Positions 4,026-9,173 of a DNA stretch of 9,173 nt are shown piece after piece (within the stretch, counting starts at the first letter, position 1; each line of letters opens with the position of its first letter). The notes below the pieces were generated by a model that saw nothing but the letters and a program-made list of their open reading frames with translations, did not search any database and had not been told where the DNA came from. Where the stretch lies: positions 1-9,173 of the forward strand of contig CAAFMG010000157.1 in assembly GCA_900763965.1 (NCBI GenBank). The letters are read 5' to 3'. Made by a program: the position numbers and the translations under genes. Source of the DNA: an uncultured Oscillospiraceae bacterium (lineage in GTDB: Bacteria > Bacillota > Clostridia > Oscillospirales > Oscillospiraceae).

Positions 4026-4560
4026 GCCGAGGTGGAGCATGGACGAGGACGGGGCCAGAATCTCTTTCCGGCTCCAGTCGGTGGCGGAAGCGAAGGAGCT
4101 ATGCCAGAAGATGGAGCCTGGGCGGCTGTATGATCTGACCGTGAAGAAGCGGACCAAGAAGCGCAGTCTCAGCGCAAACAGCCTGATGTGGGCGGTGCTG
4201 GGAGAAATGGCCGTGGTGCTGCGGGGGGTAGACCCGAAAGTCACACCGGACGAACTGTATCTTGGGTATATCCGGGAAAGCCCCAACTATGTGGTGGGGG
4301 ACTTCTGGGAAGATATGGTGCCGGACCTCATCAGGGCCTGGGAGAGCCGGGGCCTGGGCTGGCAAGCGCAGAAGCTCCAAACTGTGGAGGAGGCAGACGG
4401 GAGAAGTAAATGGTCCATCCGATTCTGGCGGGGGTCCAGCGACTACAGCACGGCAGAAATGGCCCAGCTGATTGACAGCATTCTCCAGGATGCAAACGCA
4501 CTGGGCATTTGCTCCGAGAATATGAAGGCTCTTATGGAGGCATACCCCAATGGACAATGA
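4012..4560 (+). CDS. NinB-like recombination protein
   Basis: A 182-residue protein with the NinB-family pattern: an N-terminal beta region, the basic helix start KKRTKKRSLSANSLMWAVLG (45-64), comparable to the RSLxQN-LW-ML motif of NinB, and a C-terminal GSSDYSTAEMAQLIDSILQD (141-160), typical of this group. NinB (lambda Orf) binds single-stranded DNA and SSB and helps load annealing proteins; a similar mediator role fits its place between the annealing protein and SSB genes. The start overlaps the previous gene by 14 bases, with TTGGGAGGGG upstream. The stop overlaps the HNH-like gene by 11 bases. Distant homology, so family is fairly but not fully secure. Confidence 0.72.
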   Translation: MQVSEPRWSMDEDGARISFRLQSVAEAKELCQKMEPGRLYDLTVKKRTKKRSLSANSLMWAVLGEMAVVLRGVDPKVTPDELYLGYIRESPNYVVGDFWEDMVPDLIRAWESRGLGWQAQKLQTVEEADGRSKWSIRFWRGSSDYSTAEMAQLIDSILQDANALGICSENMKALMEAYPNGQ

Positions 4561-4852
4561 ACGGAAATGCTGGCTCTGCGGAGCCAACGGAAGCAACGAC
4601 CCTCTGGATCGGCACCACATCTTCCAGGGGAAGAACCGGCAGCTCAGCGAGGAATACGGCCTGACCGTCTACCTGTGCCATGCTGACTGCCACATCTTCG
4701 GGCCGAACGCAGTTCACAGAAACGCCTATACCCGGCGGAGGCTCCAGGACTGGGGGCAGCGGAAGGCCATGGAGGAACAGGGGTGGACCGTAGAGGAATT
4801 CAGAAGCCATTTTGGCAGAAACTACATTATGGAGGAAAACGCAGATGCTTAA
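4550..4852 (+). CDS. HNH-like zinc-binding protein
   Basis: A 100-residue protein. C7xxC10 (KCWLCGA), the DRHHIF segment (H22, H23) and C43-H44-x2-C47-H48 (YLCHADCHIF) form a zinc-bound beta-beta-alpha arrangement like that of HNH nucleases and their relatives. The conserved tail GWTVEEFRSHFGRNY is common to a phage family usually found beside recombination and ssb genes. It may be a structure-specific nuclease or a DNA-binding protein that has lost catalysis; I cannot identify a full HNH catalytic triad with certainty. Its start lies in an 11-base overlap with the NinB-like gene and its stop overlaps ssb by eight bases (ATGCTTAA). Confidence 0.7.
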   Translation: MDNERKCWLCGANGSNDPLDRHHIFQGKNRQLSEEYGLTVYLCHADCHIFGPNAVHRNAYTRRRLQDWGQRKAMEEQGWTVEEFRSHFGRNYIMEENADA

Positions 4853-5267
4853 CCATATCGCAATCATGGGCCGCCTGGTAAGGGACCCTGAGCTTCGTAG
4901 AACATCCAGCGGAAAGGCTGTGGCAAGCTTTACATTGGCGGTAGACCGGGACTTTGCAAACAAGGATACCGGAGAACGGGAGACAGATTTCATCGGCTGT
5001 GTGGCCTGGGGCAGCACCGGAGAGTTTATCAGCAAGTATTTCCGCAAGGGCAGCCTGGCCGTTATCAGCGGACGGCTGCAAATCCGGCCCTGGACAGACC
5101 GGGACGGGAACAAGAGAAGCACCGCCGAGGTGGTGGTTGGCACCGTGTACTTTGGAGGCGCAAAGAAAGAAGAAGGCCCTACCCCGGCCACCGGCTATGC
5201 GGCCCCTCAGAGTGCGGAGAACGACTATGCGCTGCTGGAAGACGAGGACAGACAGCTGCCATTCTAG
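4845..5267 (+). CDS. ssb: Single-stranded DNA-binding protein
   Basis: A 140-residue SSB. Residues 1-105 are the OB fold: MLNHIAIMGRLVRDPELRRT at the start, ASFTLAVDR, ETDFIGCVAWGSTGEFISKY and GRLQIRPWTDRDGNKR. A short Gly/Pro/Ala linker follows and the protein ends with the acidic tip DEDRQLPF, the motif that recruits replication and repair partners. It coats single-stranded DNA for the annealing and replication proteins encoded around it. Start at 4845 is chosen because of GGAGG at 4831-4835 and because the family begins MLN; an upstream in-frame extension is not supported. It overlaps the HNH-like gene by eight bases. Confidence 0.95.
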   Translation: MLNHIAIMGRLVRDPELRRTSSGKAVASFTLAVDRDFANKDTGERETDFIGCVAWGSTGEFISKYFRKGSLAVISGRLQIRPWTDRDGNKRSTAEVVVGTVYFGGAKKEEGPTPATGYAAPQSAENDYALLEDEDRQLPF

Positions 5268-5277
5268 GAGGTAGGCT

Positions 5278-6003
5278 ATGCGGGACAGCGTGAAGATATT
5301 CCGATCTTTCCGGGATGCTGCCGCTATGATCGGGAACAGCGACCTGGAAAACGGAGTGGAAATCGCCTATCAGTTTTTGATGGCTGTTTTAGACTACGGG
5401 TTGGACGGAAAGGAACCGGAGCTTACCGGTGCGGCGGCCTCCATGTGGCTGTTGACGAAGCCAAACCTGGATATATCCATCAAAAAAACAGAAGCGGGGG
5501 CCAAGGGCGGAAGTACAACGCAAGCAAGTGACAAGCAAACCGCAAGCAAATCGCAAGCAAACGTTAAGCAAACCGCAAGCACAACGGAAGCAAACACCAA
5601 GCAAACCGCAAGCAAACCGCAAGCGGATATAGGAATAGGGAATAGGGATAAGGGAATAGGGAATAGGGATATAACCCCCAAAGCCCCCAATGGGGCGGAC
5701 TTTGATGCCTTTTGGCTTAATTACCCGAAAAAAGTCGGGAAGGATGCTGCTAGGAAAGCTTTCAGCAAGGTGAAAGTACCTGTTGAAACACTCCTGTCTG
5801 CCATAGAGCAGCAGAAGTGCAGCCGCCAATGGCAAGAGGATGGGGGGCAGTATATCCCGAACCCTGCCACATGGCTGAATCAAGGCCGGTGGCAGGATGA
5901 ATTGCCCAGGACCGAAAAGCCCGGATGGGAGGACGGCAGGCGGCAGCTGGATGCGGATGAGGCAGCCGCAATCCGGCGCATGTTCGGAGGTGATACACCG
6001 TGA
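5278..6003 (+). CDS. Phage replication protein with DUF6291-like N-terminus
   Basis: A 241-residue protein in three parts. Residues 4-78 (VKIFRSFRDAAAMIGNSDLENG to SIKKTEAGAKGG) resemble the DUF6291 N-terminal domain of clostridial phage replication proteins. Residues 78-131 are a repetitive linker, with an 11-residue period (KQTASKSQANV, KQTASTTEANT, KQTASKPQADI) and then GIGNRDKGIGNRD. Residues 142-206 (FDAFWLNYPKKVGKDAARKA through YIPNPATWLNQGRW) are the C-terminal module common to phage initiators and replisome organisers. It probably binds the origin and recruits helicase or loader. AGGAGG at 5266-5271 sets the start. The linker is encoded by tandem DNA arrays that may be the origin itself. 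The stop overlaps the next start (GTGA). Confidence 0.78.
   Translation: MRDSVKIFRSFRDAAAMIGNSDLENGVEIAYQFLMAVLDYGLDGKEPELTGAAASMWLLTKPNLDISIKKTEAGAKGGSTTQASDKQTASKSQANVKQTASTTEANTKQTASKPQADIGIGNRDKGIGNRDITPKAPNGADFDAFWLNYPKKVGKDAARKAFSKVKVPVETLLSAIEQQKCSRQWQEDGGQYIPNPATWLNQGRWQDELPRTEKPGWEDGRRQLDADEAAAIRRMFGGDTP
5511..5620 (+). repeat. Ten tandem 11-bp units (iteron-like)
   Basis: Units start at 5511, 5522, 5533, 5544, 5555, 5566, 5577, 5588, 5599 and 5610 without a gap. The consensus is AAGCAAACCGC; the four copies at 5533, 5566, 5599 and 5610 are exact, and nine of ten begin AAGCA (the first begins AAGTA). A partial unit begins at 5621 (AAGC). The period of 11 is close to one helical turn and is not a multiple of three, so the coded peptide repeats only every 33 bases. 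This fits stacked protein-binding sites, as in an iteron origin. Confidence 0.85.
5634..5668 (+). repeat. Five tandem 7-bp units with G-quadruplex pattern
   Basis: Units AATAGGG start at 5634, 5641, 5648 (as ATAAGGG), 5655 and 5662. They place GGG runs at 5638, 5645, 5652, 5659 and 5666, each separated by four bases, a canonical G-quadruplex pattern on the plus strand. The array lies 13 bases after the 11-bp array and is followed by ATATAA. Confidence 0.85.
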
Positions 6004-6479
6004 ACCGTTGCAAATTCTGCCACACCGTCCACGAGCTGGACAGCAAAGGCCGCTGCCCCTCCTGCGCCGATGCTGGGGATGCTGTACTGATCTACGGCCT
6101 CCATTACGGGGATTACATAGCCCAAAAGCGAGCCGGAACCCTTGCAGCACCGCAAAAGAACCCACGACAAAAGCGGCTGGAAGAAACCCTGCTGGACTAC
6201 GAGGATACCCCCCGCTGCCGGATCTGCGGTAGCATCCTACCACCACGCCGTCGGGTGTTGTGTTCCGTGGAATGCGAAAAGGAAGACAAGCTGCGCCGCA
6301 ACCGCTCCGCCGCCCACGGAAAAGGCGGCCCCAGGCTATGCCCCGTCTGCGGCAAGGACGTAGGCCCAGACTTGCGGAAAACCTACTGCTCTTGGGAGTG
6401 TTACCGACAAAATGCAAGGCAGCTGGATGCCAAGTACCGGGAGAAAAAGCGGGCAGAAAAGAAAGGAAATGTGGAATGA
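6000..6479 (+). CDS. Triple zinc-finger protein, 159 aa
   Basis: A 159-residue protein with three four-cysteine clusters: C4/C7/C19/C22 (CKFC, CPSC), C73/C76/C88/C92 (CRICG, CSVEC) and C114/C117/C130/C134 (CPVCG, CSWEC). Clusters two and three share the layout CxxCG - about 11 residues - CSxEC, a zinc ribbon often seen in small nucleic-acid-binding proteins, and look like an internal duplication. The tail (135-159) is strongly basic and helical. Probably a nucleic-acid or protein adaptor; no catalytic motif is seen. The GTG start overlaps the previous stop (GTGA), so translation is likely coupled to the replication protein. The stop overlaps the next ATG. Confidence 0.72.
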   Translation: MNRCKFCHTVHELDSKGRCPSCADAGDAVLIYGLHYGDYIAQKRAGTLAAPQKNPRQKRLEETLLDYEDTPRCRICGSILPPRRRVLCSVECEKEDKLRRNRSAAHGKGGPRLCPVCGKDVGPDLRKTYCSWECYRQNARQLDAKYREKKRAEKKGNVE

Positions 6480-7168
6480 AAAAGTACGAATTAACCGATG
6501 AAACCATGAACATTGGCACGATAACGCTGCACCGTATTAAGGCACTTGTAGCTTTTGCGGATGTGGATGCTGGAGAACTCGGTGGTTGGATTGAAAAAGA
6601 AAGCAACCTGGATCAGGCTGGCGATGCCTGGGTCTACGACGATGCCTGGGTCTACGGCGATGCCTGGGTCTACGGCGATGCCAAGGTCTACGGCAATGCC
6701 TGGGTCTACGACGATGCCTGGGTCTACGGCAATGCCTGTGTCTACGGCAATGCCAGGGTCTACGGCAATGCCAAGGTCTACGGCAATGCCTGGGTCTACG
6801 GCAATGCCTGGGTCTCCGGCGATGCCAGGGTCTACGGCGATGTCTGGGTCTCCGGCGATGCCAGGGTCTCCGGCGATGCCAGGGTCTCCGGCGAAAATCA
6901 CTACTTGGTCATTGGCCCAATCGGTTCTAGGGATGATATGATCACTTTTACCCGCAACGAAAAGGGCGGTATCTTTGCTTCCGTTGGTTGCTTCTTTGGC
7001 ACGCTGGCGGAATTCCGAGCAAAGGTAAGCGATACTCACGGGGGCAACGTCCACGCTCAGGCGTATCTTCTGGCCGCCCAGCTGGCGGAGTTGAGGATTG
7101 ATACCACACCCATTTCCGATACCCAGGAAGAACCAACGGAGGGATACGAGAAAGGAAGTGCGGAATGA
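6476..7168 (+). CDS. Beta-helix hexapeptide-repeat phage protein
   Basis: A 230-residue protein. Residues 1-48 form a capping domain ending in AGELGGWIEKESNLDQ, a segment common to phage proteins of this type. Residues 49-138 are fifteen hexapeptides of the form G(D/N)A(W/K/R)V(Y/S), which should wind into a left-handed parallel beta-helix with a ladder of Val and aromatic side chains. Residues 139-212 (YLVIGPIGSRDDMITF to HAQAYLLAAQLAEL) are a globular C-terminal domain that recurs with these repeats. YdcK-like proteins have related repeats, but no acyltransferase active site is evident. Function unknown; a scaffold or binding surface is likely. The ATG at 6476 is set by GAAAGGAA upstream and the ATGA overlap; a longer frame from 6260 is out of register with the preceding gene. 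Confidence 0.8.
   Translation: MKKYELTDETMNIGTITLHRIKALVAFADVDAGELGGWIEKESNLDQAGDAWVYDDAWVYGDAWVYGDAKVYGNAWVYDDAWVYGNACVYGNARVYGNAKVYGNAWVYGNAWVSGDARVYGDVWVSGDARVSGDARVSGENHYLVIGPIGSRDDMITFTRNEKGGIFASVGCFFGTLAEFRAKVSDTHGGNVHAQAYLLAAQLAELRIDTTPISDTQEEPTEGYEKGSAE
6620..6889 (+). repeat. Fifteen tandem 18-bp units
   Basis: The DNA behind the hexapeptides: fifteen 18-base units near the consensus GATGCCTGGGTCTACGGC, with little silent change between copies. The first ten mostly end in TAC (Tyr) and four of the last five in TCC (Ser), suggesting two rounds of local duplication. Such an array can gain or lose units by slippage or recombination without a frameshift. Confidence 0.9.
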
Positions 7169-7545
7169 GCAACGTTATCAAACAACTTACGCCAAACCCC
7201 GTAACCAACGAGCATGGAGAAAATGGGTGCTGCCAAAATCCAAGGGCATGGGAAATGGAAATGATGCACCAGGTATGGGCAGCGGGCCTCCACGATGCGG
7301 CCAATTGCTTTCAGGATGCACTTGAAGCAAAGTGGAAGCTTGAATCTCAGCGAAAGGTGAAGCCGAAAACAAACGGCGACAGAATCCGGGCGATGGCGGA
7401 CGAGGAGCTGGCAGAGAGAATAAGCAGAATAGTACCACATTGCGTGTACTGCCCCATAAGATGTGGCATCTTTTGCACTGAGGAAGAATGCAAGGCTAAG
7501 TGGCTCTCCTGGCTCCGCTCCCCGGTGGAGGAAAGCCATGAATGA
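7165..7545 (+). CDS. Cys-rich hypothetical phage protein, 126 aa
   Basis: A 126-residue protein. The C-terminal half, NGDRIRAMADEELAERISRI (70-89) followed by C93, C96, C100, C104, C109 and KAKWLSWLRSP, matches a short module widespread in clostridial phage early genes, where the cysteines probably bind zinc or another metal. The N-terminal half (NPVTNEHGENGCCQNPRAWE and a helix with WKLESQRK) is not familiar to me. The start is in an ATGA overlap with the beta-helix gene, behind GAAAGG; the stop overlaps the PAPS-reductase-like gene by eight bases (ATGAATGA). Function unknown. Confidence 0.7.
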   Translation: MSNVIKQLTPNPVTNEHGENGCCQNPRAWEMEMMHQVWAAGLHDAANCFQDALEAKWKLESQRKVKPKTNGDRIRAMADEELAERISRIVPHCVYCPIRCGIFCTEEECKAKWLSWLRSPVEESHE

Positions 7546-8437
7546 TTTAGAACAAACGGCAATTGAACGCCTGAAAGCCGCCTCTGACATGTCGCTCACG
7601 GCGTATCAGCAGCCTTTGGTGATCTGCATTTCCGGCGGCAAAGATTCCGGGGTTATCACCGAGCTTGCGGTGCGTTCCGGCATCCCCTGCGAGTTCCAGC
7701 ACAACCACACCACAGCCGATGCCCCGGAAACGGTGCGGTTTGTCAGAAGCGAGTTCAAACGGTTGGAGGAAAATGGCTACAAATGCACCGTGAACATGCC
7801 GACTTACAAGGGGCAGAGGGTGTCCATGTGGAGCCTGATTCCTCAAGTGCTCATACCGCCATCCCGGTGGATGCGGTACTGCTGTTCCGTCTTGAAAGAA
7901 ACAGGTGGCGCTGGGCGGTTCATCTGCACCGGCGTTCGGTGGGCTGAATCTACATCCAGAAAAAATAACCGGGGAATCTACGAAAAATTGGGCGCAACCA
8001 AGGATAAAAAAATCATTCTTGCTAACGACAATGATGAAAAACGGATGCTTTTTGAAAACTGCCGCCTGAAAGCGAAACGAGTTGTAAACCCGATTATCGA
8101 CTGGACAGACAAGGATGTGTACGGCTTCTTAGAAGATGCGAAAGTCCCGATGAATCCGCTTTACGCAGAGGGGGAATGCCGTGTTGGATGTATCGGCTGT
8201 CCGCTCGCTAGCAGGAAAAGCCGTGAAGCAAATTTCGCAAGATGGCCGAAGTACAAGCAACTCTACTTGAACGCCTTTGAGCGGATGCTGGAGGAACGCA
8301 AGCGGCGGAACAAGGAATCGAGCCGTAAAACCGGAGATTGGACTACCGCAGAAGATGTGTTCCGCTGGTGGATGGAGTACGATGTGCTGCCGGGACAGAT
8401 CAGCATGGATGATTATTTGGAGATGATAGACGAATGA
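7538..8437 (+). CDS. PAPS-reductase-family PP-loop protein
   Basis: A 299-residue protein of the adenosine-phosphosulfate/PAPS reductase superfamily. The PP-loop SGGKDS is at 32-37, binding the nucleotide phosphates; HNHTTADAPET (55-65) is the usual substrate-side loop; a Cys pair is at 115-116 (RYCCSVLK) and a second cluster at C214-x3-C218-x2-C221 (CRVGCIGCPLASR). A CC pair plus a later CxxC is the [4Fe-4S] ligand pattern of APS reductases and is also seen in DndC-like proteins. True sulfate reduction in a phage is unlikely; relatives are common in phages with unproven roles, possibly nucleic-acid modification. GGAGG at 7527-7531 sets the start. It overlaps its neighbours on both sides (8 and 4 bases). 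Confidence 0.85.
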   Translation: MNDLEQTAIERLKAASDMSLTAYQQPLVICISGGKDSGVITELAVRSGIPCEFQHNHTTADAPETVRFVRSEFKRLEENGYKCTVNMPTYKGQRVSMWSLIPQVLIPPSRWMRYCCSVLKETGGAGRFICTGVRWAESTSRKNNRGIYEKLGATKDKKIILANDNDEKRMLFENCRLKAKRVVNPIIDWTDKDVYGFLEDAKVPMNPLYAEGECRVGCIGCPLASRKSREANFARWPKYKQLYLNAFERMLEERKRRNKESSRKTGDWTTAEDVFRWWMEYDVLPGQISMDDYLEMIDE

Positions 8438-8565
8438 AGCGAAAACGTTTTGTAAAACTGCTGATGGCCGAGGGATTCAGCCGGAATTATGCGAATTTTA
8501 CCGCCCAACGTTGGGCAAGCAAGAATTTTTCGTATGAAGAAATTGCGGCCAGCATATGGGGATAA
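8434..8565 (+). CDS. Small basic protein, 43 aa
   Basis: A 43-residue basic frame, MKRKRFVKLLMAEGFSRNYA onward to SYEEIAASIWG. The layout (basic helix, then NFTAQRWASKNFSYEEIAASI) resembles a short helix-turn-helix-like fold and is typical of small proteins next to phage PAPS-reductase-like genes. It starts in an ATGA overlap with that gene, so it is probably coupled. No function is known to me. Confidence 0.58.
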   Translation: MKRKRFVKLLMAEGFSRNYANFTAQRWASKNFSYEEIAASIWG

Positions 8566-8583
8566 GTCCGGGGCAACCCGGGC
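8566..8583 (+). other. GNRA-tetraloop hairpin before the Lar-like gene
   Basis: GTCCGGG at 8566-8572 pairs with 8577-8583 (one G-U pair) around a GCAA loop, a very stable RNA hairpin. No T run follows; instead AAGGAGATAA, the ribosome binding site of the next gene, comes four bases later. It may protect the downstream message or tune translation rather than end transcription. Confidence 0.5.
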
Positions 8584-8598
8584 GGGAAGGAGATAACA

Positions 8599-8829
8599 AT
8601 GGAAAAATTCAAACTGAAGCCCTGCCCGTTTTGCGGTAAAAAGCCAAGTGTGGTGTGTACGTTGATACTAGGTAGCGGGGCTTATGTCCAAATACAGTGC
8701 AAGTCGTTCTTTCGGCGGAAGCATCTGTCGGTGACATACTGTGATTCCACCGAAGAGCGAGCATTCTCTATAGCGGCGGTAGCCTGGAACCGGAGTGTTG
8801 ATTATGGCAAAATCGTCCTCCAAAAGTGA
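8599..8829 (+). CDS. Lar-like restriction-alleviation family protein
   Basis: A 76-residue protein fitting the Lar/restriction-alleviation-like family: LKPCPFCGKKPSVV at 6-19 (first Cys pair C9/C12), a beta strand YVQIQCKSF, then a family-typical ending with AFSIAAVAWNRSV (55-67). Rac-prophage Lar modulates type I restriction, but most phage members are untested. The second zinc pair is incomplete: C34 and C48 are present where a CxxC is usual. The ribosome site AAGGAGATAA is one of the best in the window. It is the only gene in the distal block with a clear gap (33 bases) ahead of it. Its 3' end overlaps the next gene by 26 bases. Confidence 0.75.
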   Translation: MEKFKLKPCPFCGKKPSVVCTLILGSGAYVQIQCKSFFRRKHLSVTYCDSTEERAFSIAAVAWNRSVDYGKIVLQK

Positions 8830-8902
8830 AAAGGTCATCGCCAAACTGCTTCGAGAGGCAGAGGTGGCGGACAAAGAATGGTCCCTAAAGGAGAAACGGT
8901 AA
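8804..8902 (+). CDS. Microprotein, 32 aa
   Basis: A 32-residue basic helix, MAKSSSKSEKVIAKLLREAE then VADKEWSLKEKR. It overlaps the Lar-like gene by 26 bases in another frame, has GGAG eight bases before its ATG, and ends in a TAATG junction with the ASCH gene, whose ribosome site AAAGGAG lies inside it. The spacing and ribosome site argue for translation; no function can be assigned. Confidence 0.5.
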   Translation: MAKSSSKSEKVIAKLLREAEVADKEWSLKEKR

Positions 8903-9173
8903 TGAGAGCTGTACTTATTTCTATTCGCCCGGAGTGGGTGGAGAAGATTCTGAGCGGGGAAAAGACGCTAGAAGTCAGAAAGAACCGTCCAAATATGGGA
9001 ACGCCGTTTAAGTGCTATATCTACTGCACAAATAGCGGCGTTGCAATGGGGATGTGGGGAAAACACGGGAAGGTTGTTGGGGAGTTCGGGTGTGACAAGA
9101 TCACATGGCGAACTCACACCGGCTTTTCCGGGTTTCCTGGGAATCGGCTCGTTGCGGTGAAAGACGGGTACGG
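8902..9173 (+). CDS. ASCH-domain protein (partial, cut by window end)
   Basis: The first 90 residues are visible. MRAVLISIRPEWVEKILSGE is followed by KTLEVRKNRP, the classic opening of ASCH (ASC-1 homology) domains, then CYIYCT and KVVGEFGCDKI as the expected beta strands. ASCH domains are small beta barrels that bind RNA or modified nucleobases; phage copies of this type are common and their targets unknown. AAAGGAG at 8887-8893 with 8-base spacing sets the start in a TAATG overlap with the microprotein. No stop occurs before the window ends, so the C-terminus is missing. Confidence 0.83.
   Translation, partial: MRAVLISIRPEWVEKILSGEKTLEVRKNRPNMGTPFKCYIYCTNSGVAMGMWGKHGKVVGEFGCDKITWRTHTGFSGFPGNRLVAVKDGY

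Noticed and set aside
3291..4286. A 331-codon leftward open frame over the annealing-protein gene
   Set aside because: It is antisense to a clear Rad52-like gene; the His/Pro-rich sequence has no domain pattern.
5511..5620. CRISPR or simple microsatellite
   Set aside because: There are no spacers; the 11-bp period and consensus with tolerated variation fit binding sites better than a slippage microsatellite.
6260..6475. N-terminal extension of the beta-helix protein
   Set aside because: It lies out of frame within the triple zinc-finger gene; the ATGA junction at 6476 with a ribosome site is the natural start.
5389..6606. A 405-codon leftward open frame across the replication and zinc-finger genes
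   Set aside because: It is antisense to well-recognised rightward genes, spans three of them, has no ribosome binding site, and its composition (Arg, Cys, Gly runs) mirrors the opposite strand.
6620..6889. CRISPR array
   Set aside because: The units are directly adjacent 18-bp repeats with no unique spacers, inside a coding frame.
6491..7054. Leftward frame rich in GIAVDP repeats and a rightward frame rich in MPGST repeats within the beta-helix gene
   Set aside because: An 18-bp tandem array stays open in several frames automatically. Only the GDAWVY frame has flanking conserved domains and a ribosome binding site.
1..9173. tRNA, rRNA, insertion sequence or attachment site
   Set aside because: I saw no tRNA-like cloverleaf, rRNA segment, transposase or integrase, and no terminal inverted repeats; attachment sites cannot be found without the element ends.

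Overview
The window looks like the immunity and early (recombination, replication, accessory) region of a temperate phage or integrated prophage of a GC-rich gut Firmicute, probably a clostridial host of the Oscillospiraceae type. The reasons are strong AGGAGG-type ribosome binding sites throughout, tightly overlapping short genes, a divergent repressor/early promoter pair, and a gene set typical of clostridial siphoviruses (Gp157, Rad52-like annealing protein, NinB-like, SSB, DUF6291-type replication protein, PAPS-reductase-like, Lar-like, ASCH). The host assignment is inference from sequence style; no rRNA or tRNA is present.

Layout. 1-187: a 34-codon gene and a two-way terminator. 186-560: leftward XRE-family repressor. 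561-750: divergent promoters with a symmetrical operator. 743-1714: a crowded zone where small rightward genes interleave with two leftward genes (a winged-helix membrane protein and a small Cys-containing protein); one pair overlaps antisense over a whole gene and one pair overlaps at the 3' ends. 1715-1910: noncoding stretch with a leftward promoter candidate and a strong hairpin. 1911-3363: short coupled genes (53-aa protein, HTH protein, coiled coil, zinc knuckle, Gp157, 30-aa microprotein). 3363-5267: recombination block (annealing protein, NinB-like, HNH-like, SSB). 5278-6003: replication protein carrying two tandem DNA repeat arrays. 6000-7168: triple zinc-finger protein and a beta-helix repeat protein. 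7165-9173: Cys-rich protein, PAPS-reductase-like protein, small proteins, Lar-like and ASCH proteins; the last gene is cut by the window end.

How it fits together. From about 1911 onward every gene is rightward, and most overlap their neighbour by 1-26 bases, so they are probably one early operon with translational coupling. The repressor would decide between leftward (lysogenic) and rightward (lytic) transcription. The recombination block would act on phage DNA ends or replication intermediates, and the replication protein may carry its own origin inside its linker, as lambda O does. The distal genes look like accessory functions acting against host defences or on nucleic acid, but their roles are unproven.

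The most unusual signal is in the replication gene: ten tandem 11-bp units followed by five tandem 7-bp units. Neither period is a multiple of three, which points to a DNA-level function such as an iteron-type origin. The second array also makes five evenly spaced GGG runs, a canonical G-quadruplex pattern.
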